A stretch of 9,239 bases of DNA from an uncultured Solobacterium sp. (GTDB taxonomy: Bacteria > Bacillota_I > Bacilli_A > Erysipelotrichales > Erysipelotrichaceae): positions 1 through 9,239 of the forward strand of contig URYK01000071.1 in NCBI GenBank assembly GCA_900552125.1, given 5' to 3'. Under the pieces are notes generated by a model, which was not told where the DNA came from, searched no databases, and was given only the letters and a program-made list of their open reading frames with translations. Positions 6,110-9,239 of this stretch are shown here, in pieces. Position numbers and translations under genes: made by a program. Position 1 is the stretch's first letter. Each line of letters opens with the position of its first letter.

Positions 6110-7336
6110 TTATTTTTGCTTCTGGAAATATGCTTTACGCATTTTATAAGCTAATTGACTTAAGTAATATAGTGATTTATTTACTGGCAAATCAAATTCA
6201 CCAATTAATTCATTAATATTAGGATTAAAATTTGATTTAAATTTAGTTAAACCATCTTGTAAATCTCCTTCAATTCCTCCCATATTAGCAAATTTACAGC
6301 CTTCATTAAAAGCATATTCCATAATTGATGGATACAGATAATACTGAGGCATAAATTTCTTAAAGTTAGAATTCATTCCTGCATAAAGCATTTCTAGTGT
6401 ATCCCCAAATCGAATTGATAATACTCCAGCAATTACTGTTTTCGATGGATACTCTTTAGAGAATTGTTCAAATTCATGGATATCTTTCTCTAAAGATTTT
6501 TCAATATCTTGTAAACGACGTAATTTTTTTGGTGCTTTTTTATCTTGTATTTCTCTTAATTCCTGGTCATTAACCTCTTTTTCTTTATATAATCGATTCA
6601 ATGTTGACGCAATATCTACTTCTGCTAAAAATAAATAACAATCTTCTTTATAGATATCCATTAATCGATAAAAATAATCCTGATTTCTTAAATTAACATG
6701 TTTTCTTTGTTCAGTTAATGCCACCACATCGGCAAAATCCTGAATACGATCCATACCAACTCGAGTAATCTTAACATCTCTTTTTGTCGCATCTTTCATT
6801 AATCGCTGTGTATGGCGCGGTAAACTTTTCATAAAGTCTTCTTTCGCATAAACATTAGCTTGGAACCTAGCTTGAATACTATCTTTGATATTCATTGTGA
6901 ATCCTTTATGAATTGCTCCATTCTTAGATAATATATCCATTATCGTCTGCATAGAGTCAATATATGGAACATCTTGCTGATTTAATGTAAAATCACGAAT
7001 AATAATTGCTGGATCAAATTTAATAAATAAACACTTATGTTTTTTTGCCCATTTATTTAAAGCTTTAAAGTAATAACTAACTAATTTTTCATTTTTGTAA
7101 TCTAAAATTGGACCTCTTGGAATATACATCATTGTAAAATGCAATGGTAATGGCTTTATTAATACCAAACTACTGGCAACTAATTTACCATCATCATAAA
7201 CTCCAACTATTTTATTGTCCCAATTTTCTTTAACACTTCCCCAAGAAGAAGACTGTAGTAAGTTACATAATGAATGACCTTTTACAAATGAGTCATGTTC
7301 TTCTTTTTGAATATAATCCGAAAATTGATAAGACAT
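6110..7336 (-). CDS. FmhB/FemX/MurM-like aminoacyltransferase (FemABX family)
   Basis: This 408-residue enzyme should attach the first amino acid of the cross-bridge to lipid II using aminoacyl-tRNA. The N-terminus has EEHDSFVKGH and LLQSSSWGSVK (26-36), then YIPRGPILDY (71-80), all typical of FmhB/FemX/MurM. A charged helical arm lies at about 243-297. The C-terminal GNAT-like half has FANMGGIEGDL (349-359) and the ending ELIGEFDLPVNKSLY (376-390). It is clearly a paralogue, not a copy, of the FemA-like protein downstream. I start it at ATG 7336, which has AAGGAAG 7 nt upstream; ATG 7354 has no ribosome site and would add six residues. Whether it donates Ala, Ser, Gly or another residue is unknown. 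Confidence 0.92.
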   Translation of the reverse strand: MSYQFSDYIQKEEHDSFVKGHSLCNLLQSSSWGSVKENWDNKIVGVYDDGKLVASSLVLIKPLPLHFTMMYIPRGPILDYKNEKLVSYYFKALNKWAKKHKCLFIKFDPAIIIRDFTLNQQDVPYIDSMQTIMDILSKNGAIHKGFTMNIKDSIQARFQANVYAKEDFMKSLPRHTQRLMKDATKRDVKITRVGMDRIQDFADVVALTEQRKHVNLRNQDYFYRLMDIYKEDCYLFLAEVDIASTLNRLYKEKEVNDQELREIQDKKAPKKLRRLQDIEKSLEKDIHEFEQFSKEYPSKTVIAGVLSIRFGDTLEMLYAGMNSNFKKFMPQYYLYPSIMEYAFNEGCKFANMGGIEGDLQDGLTKFKSNFNPNINELIGEFDLPVNKSLYYLSQLAYKMRKAYFQKQK

Positions 7337-7647
7337 TTTTACACTTCCTTCCATTTGTTTGTGCCATTATCAATATATTTATTTCTAATATAGTAAACTA
7401 ATCAAAATTATATGATAATTACTCTTGACTATTATACCCTTTTTTCATTTGGAATGCTATAAAATTCTATTTGAATTATACTGAATATGTAAGTTGAAAA
7501 TATAATCATAGACTTTTATCTAAATGACTATTCTTCTCTCACAAGAAACATTAAAAGGAAATGCTTACAATCTTTCTCTTTATTGGTATAACATATTTTC
7601 TTCATTTTTCTATTTAGATCATAATCACAATCAACAATTTATTTAAG

Positions 7648-7671
7648 TAAGAATAGTCTTAAGTATTCTTA
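7648..7671. repeat. Inverted repeat upstream of the 94-residue ORF
   Basis: TAAGAATA (7648-7655) and TATTCTTA (7664-7671) form an 8 bp inverted repeat with an 8 nt spacer GTCTTAAG. It ends 8 bp before a possible -35 TTGTCT (7679-7684), which pairs with TATTTT at 7702-7707 across 17 bp. The position would suit an operator. The sequence is AT-rich, so chance is a real alternative. Confidence 0.4.
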
Positions 7672-7678
7672 AATCATA

Positions 7679-7707
7679 TTGTCTAAAGTATATAACCATG
7701 ATATTTT
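7679..7707 (+). promoter_or_regulatory. Possible promoter of the 94-residue ORF
   Basis: TTGTCT (7679-7684), a 17 bp spacer and TATTTT (7702-7707) fit a weak sigma-A promoter. It is about 24 bp upstream of the start codon, so the leader would just include the AGGAGGTG ribosome site. Confidence 0.35.
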
Positions 7708-7730
7708 AATATACAACAGGAGGTGCACTT

Positions 7731-8015
7731 ATGTCTGAGATTATTTTTGAGCTTTTATTAGCCCCTATTTTTGATTTAATAGAAGGTGATATATATCAAA
7801 GAAAGCAATTATCAAAATTTTATTTTATTCTTTCTGTAATTGTATTAATTTTATTATGTTATAGTATGATTTGTTTCATTCATGACTTACTAATGCAAAA
7901 AAGTTTTATACAGGCTGGTTTATGTTTTTTTTTCTTCTTTATAATCAGCTTTAAGCTTATCTATAATATTAGAAATTTTATTATCAACAGACGAAAAAAT
8001 TCAGCGCAAAGCTGA
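7731..8015 (+). CDS. Small hypothetical membrane protein, 94 residues
   Basis: I do not recognise the family. The N-terminal 20 residues contain a hydrophobic stretch (IIFELLLAPIFDLI). Two likely transmembrane helices follow, about 30-50 and 59-80, the second with a run of five Phe. The tail is basic (NRRKNSAQS), so by the positive-inside rule the C-terminus is probably cytoplasmic, as is the loop with RKQLSK before the first helix. The ribosome site AGGAGGTG (7718-7725) is perfect, with GGAGG 7 nt before ATG, which strongly supports a real gene. Its last codons form half of a terminator hairpin shared with mreB. It converges on mreB and diverges from the FmhB-like gene, but no role follows from that alone. 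Confidence 0.75.
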   Translation: MSEIIFELLLAPIFDLIEGDIYQRKQLSKFYFILSVIVLILLCYSMICFIHDLLMQKSFIQAGLCFFFFFIISFKLIYNIRNFIINRRKNSAQS

Positions 8016-8022
8016 ATTTTTT
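7994..8022. terminator. Bidirectional terminator between the 94-residue ORF and mreB
   Basis: A perfect 12 bp inverted repeat, AAAAAATTCAGC (7994-8005) and GCTGAATTTTTT (8011-8022), encloses the 5-nt loop GCAAA. Both strands end in six T, so it can terminate either convergent transcript. The left arm and part of the right arm lie inside the coding end of the 94-residue ORF, whose TGA is at 8013-8015. The mreB stop is 15 bp from the right end of the hairpin. Confidence 0.9.
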
Positions 8023-8036
8023 CTTATCATTTTTGT

Positions 8037-9008
8037 TTATAAATTCTTCAACATAATTGTACAGCCATCTACAACACAGTGTAGTGCATTTTCCGCAACA
8101 TAAACAGGAATCTGTAACTCATCGCGCATTAATTTATCTAAGTTTTTCAACAAGGCACCTCCACCTGTTAATACCAATCCATGCTGAACGATATCTGCAG
8201 CTAATTCTGGAGGAGTTACTTCCAAAATAGTTTTTGTCGCATGTACAATTTCCTGAAGGCTTCCTCTAATATAACTTTCAATCTCATTACTATTAATTTC
8301 AATAGAATGAGGTAAGCCGGTTTCTACATCTCGCCCCGAAATAGTCATTACTTCTGGTTCTTCTAAGACTAATGCATTGGCAATCTTCTTTTTAAGTTCA
8401 TCTGCAGTCTGTTCTCCAATATACATTTTTTTATTAACTCGAATACCTTCAAGAATATCATGTGTAATTTTATTCCCAGCTGTTTTTATTGAAGTAGAAC
8501 ATACAATATCTCCTAAAGAAAGAACTGCAATATCGCTTGTTCCACCACCAATGTCTAACACCATATTACCACTTGGTTTTCCAATATCCAAACCAGCTCC
8601 TAATGCTGCTACCTTTGGTTCTTCTTCTAAATATACTTTCTTTGCCCCTGCTCGATATGCACAATCACGAATTGCATTCTTTTCTACAGAAGTGATTTTT
8701 GTCGGATGGCAAATCAAAATAACATTTTTCTTAAAGAATCCTTTTAAATCGCATTTCTTCAAGAAATAGTTCAACATCATATCTGTAGCTTCAAAATCAG
8801 CCACAACACCGTCTTTTAATGGGCGAATACAAATCATATTTTTAGGCGTACGCCCTAGCATATCCTTCGCATCTAGTCCTGCCGCTATACATTTTTTTGT
8901 GGAAGCATCCACCGTAATAATAGATGGCTCATCCACAATGACACCTTTGTTATCGACACAAATCAAAAGATTTGTTGTACCTAAATCAATTCCTATTTTC
9001 CTTACCAT
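8037..9008 (-). CDS. mreB: MreB/Mbl-family actin-like cell-shape protein
   Basis: A 323-residue bacterial actin that polymerises at the membrane and guides cell-wall elongation. The ATPase motifs are in order: phosphate-1 IGIDLGTTN (5-13), PLKDGVVADFEAT (63-75), EEEPKVAALGAG (128-139) with the catalytic-type Glu, phosphate-2 LDIGGGTSD (151-159) and adenosine motif LTGGGALL (280-287). TPPELAADI is also typical. Near the C-terminus the usual G-T-G reads D314-G-C316. Family length is about 330-345, so it is slightly short. I start at ATG 9008, which has AGAAGGG about 5 nt upstream; the upstream in-frame ATG at 9125 has no ribosome site and would add 39 non-homologous residues. No mreC or mreD is adjacent, so it may be an Mbl- or MreBH-like paralogue. 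Confidence 0.92.
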   Translation of the reverse strand: MVRKIGIDLGTTNLLICVDNKGVIVDEPSIITVDASTKKCIAAGLDAKDMLGRTPKNMICIRPLKDGVVADFEATDMMLNYFLKKCDLKGFFKKNVILICHPTKITSVEKNAIRDCAYRAGAKKVYLEEEPKVAALGAGLDIGKPSGNMVLDIGGGTSDIAVLSLGDIVCSTSIKTAGNKITHDILEGIRVNKKMYIGEQTADELKKKIANALVLEEPEVMTISGRDVETGLPHSIEINSNEIESYIRGSLQEIVHATKTILEVTPPELAADIVQHGLVLTGGGALLKNLDKLMRDELQIPVYVAENALHCVVDGCTIMLKNL

Positions 9009-9057
9009 ATGAACCCTTCTTTCCTGCTTTTTTATATTGTTAAAAATTTCCACTAAT

Positions 9058-9086
9058 AATATATCATTTATTTGACTTAAAAGCAA
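9058..9086 (-). promoter_or_regulatory. Promoter of the mreB-family gene
   Basis: On the minus strand TTGCTT (9081-9086), a 17 bp spacer and TATATT (9058-9063) fit a sigma-A promoter. A start near 9050 gives a leader of about 40 nt ending in the AGAAGGG ribosome site. It lies within the long upstream reading frame, which is another reason to reject the ATG at 9125. Confidence 0.55.
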
Positions 9087-9125
9087 AACTTCCTTTAAGA
9101 AATCTAATTTATTTTTATAAAACAT

Positions 9126-9162
9126 AAAAAGTATCTAGTCTTTATAACACGATAGACTTTTT
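9126..9162. terminator. Possible second hairpin terminator downstream of the rRNA operon
   Basis: AAAAAGTATC (9126-9135) can pair with GAT-AG-ACTTTTT (9151-9162), giving a 10 bp stem with a 2-nt bulge and a 15-nt loop. Each strand ends in five T. It follows the main rRNA terminator by about 22 bp on the minus strand and could back it up. It is weaker, and mostly A:T. Confidence 0.35.
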
Positions 9163-9184
9163 AAGCTTATTAATTTTTTTGTAT

Positions 9185-9210
9185 AAAAAAAGACTCATCA
9201 GAGATGAGCC
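9185..9210 (-). terminator. Rho-independent terminator of the rRNA operon
   Basis: On the minus strand GGCTCATC, the loop TCT and GATGAGTC form an 8 bp stem (9203-9210 with 9192-9199, one G:U pair). It is followed at once by seven T (complement of 9185-9191). It starts directly after the 5S rRNA 3' end, marking 5S as the last gene of the operon. Confidence 0.92.
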
Positions 9211-9211
9211 T

Positions 9212-9239
9212 GATCACCTGGCAGCGTGCTATCTTCACT
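9212..9239 (-). rRNA. rrf: 5S rRNA, 3' end only (partial)
   Basis: Read on the minus strand the last bases give AGTGAAGATAGCACGCTGCC and then AGGTGATC. This matches the 3' arm of 5S rRNA: the GAAGATAGCA loop/helix IV region, then the CTGCCAGG strand of helix I. The AAGATAGCA form, in place of the GAGTAGGA common in Bacillus, resembles mollicute 5S as I recall it. Only about a quarter of the gene is in the window, and the exact 3' end is set by the terminator that follows. Confidence 0.8.

Larger units (their letters stand above)
7337..7730. other. 394 bp AT-rich non-coding region between divergent genes
   Basis: This region must hold the promoters of the FmhB-like gene (minus) and the 94-residue ORF (plus). 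Perfect TATAAT hexamers occur on the minus strand at 7407-7412, 7431-7436 and 7475-7480 and on the plus strand at 7501-7506. None has a good -35 at 16-18 bp. A 10 bp sequence GACTATTCTT (7526-7535) recurs inverted at 7649-7658. No conserved RNA such as a T-box was recognised, and no protein homology was seen. Confidence 0.6.

Noticed and set aside
6091..6113. Terminator of the FmhB-like gene (ATAAAAG/CTTTTAT hairpin)
   Set aside because: The stem is almost wholly A:T and overlaps the stop codon, so it would be a very weak terminator.
7431..7442. Sigma-B-like -10 (GGGTAT) on the minus strand upstream of the FmhB-like gene
   Set aside because: No GTTT-type -35 lies at the needed distance.
7561..7617. 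Hydrophobic 18-codon mini-ORF preceded by AAAAGGAA
   Set aside because: The ribosome-site spacing is too short and such short hydrophobic frames are common in AT-rich DNA.
8377..8769. Plus-strand reading frame of 130 codons inside mreB
   Set aside because: It is the antisense shadow of conserved MreB coding sequence, with no ribosome site.
9009..9125. N-terminal extension of the MreB-like protein from ATG 9125
   Set aside because: No Shine-Dalgarno precedes that ATG, the 39 residues do not resemble MreB, and the likely promoter lies inside the stretch.

Overview
This 9.2 kb window is AT-rich (very roughly two thirds A+T) and almost all of its genes lie on the minus strand. It looks like ordinary chromosome of a low-GC Gram-positive bacterium (Bacillota). 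FemABX-type cross-bridge ligases, an EndoA-like MazF, a YdcC-like protein and an MreB/Mbl actin all fit that group. The 5S rRNA tail at the right edge resembles mollicute/Erysipelotrichia 5S as I recall them, so an Erysipelotrichia-like host is my best guess, by inference only. TGA is used as a real stop in tsaE, tsaB and rimI, so this is not the Mycoplasma code.

Left part (1-1940). A truncated tRNA-Asp(GUC) has its own strong promoter. Upstream of it, a membrane-anchored YdcC/LolA-like gene overlaps mazF by one base (TAATG), with a terminator after mazF. No MazE antitoxin gene is visible. A 62-residue two-helix membrane ORF diverges from this pair across an 87 bp gap that holds four copies of the 7-mer CATAAAG.

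Centre (1903-4584). A compact operon tsaE-tsaB-rimI-tsaD is joined by three successive ATGA overlaps and ends in a clear hairpin terminator. It supplies TsaE, TsaB and TsaD for t6A tRNA modification plus the RimI acetyltransferase.

Right-centre (4585-7730). Two FemABX-family genes follow one another. The upstream one resembles FmhB/FemX, which adds the first cross-bridge residue. The downstream one resembles FemA/FemB, which extends the bridge. It starts at TTG behind a perfect Shine-Dalgarno, and its predicted promoter has an inverted repeat centred on the -10 box. A 394 bp AT-rich region separates the FmhB-like gene from a divergent 94-residue membrane ORF.

Right end (7731-9239). The 94-residue ORF converges on a stand-alone MreB/Mbl-family gene, and one 12 bp hairpin between them serves both strands. 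Upstream of mreB lie the terminator and the last bases of a 5S rRNA gene, the end of an rRNA operon.

Most of the window is housekeeping: tRNA modification, cell-wall branching, cell shape and translation RNAs. I see no mobile element, CRISPR array, phage gene or clearly new multi-gene system. The features most worth a second look are the antitoxin-less mazF coupled to a membrane protein, the CATAAAG cluster, the inverted repeat over the femA-like promoter, and the two small membrane ORFs.
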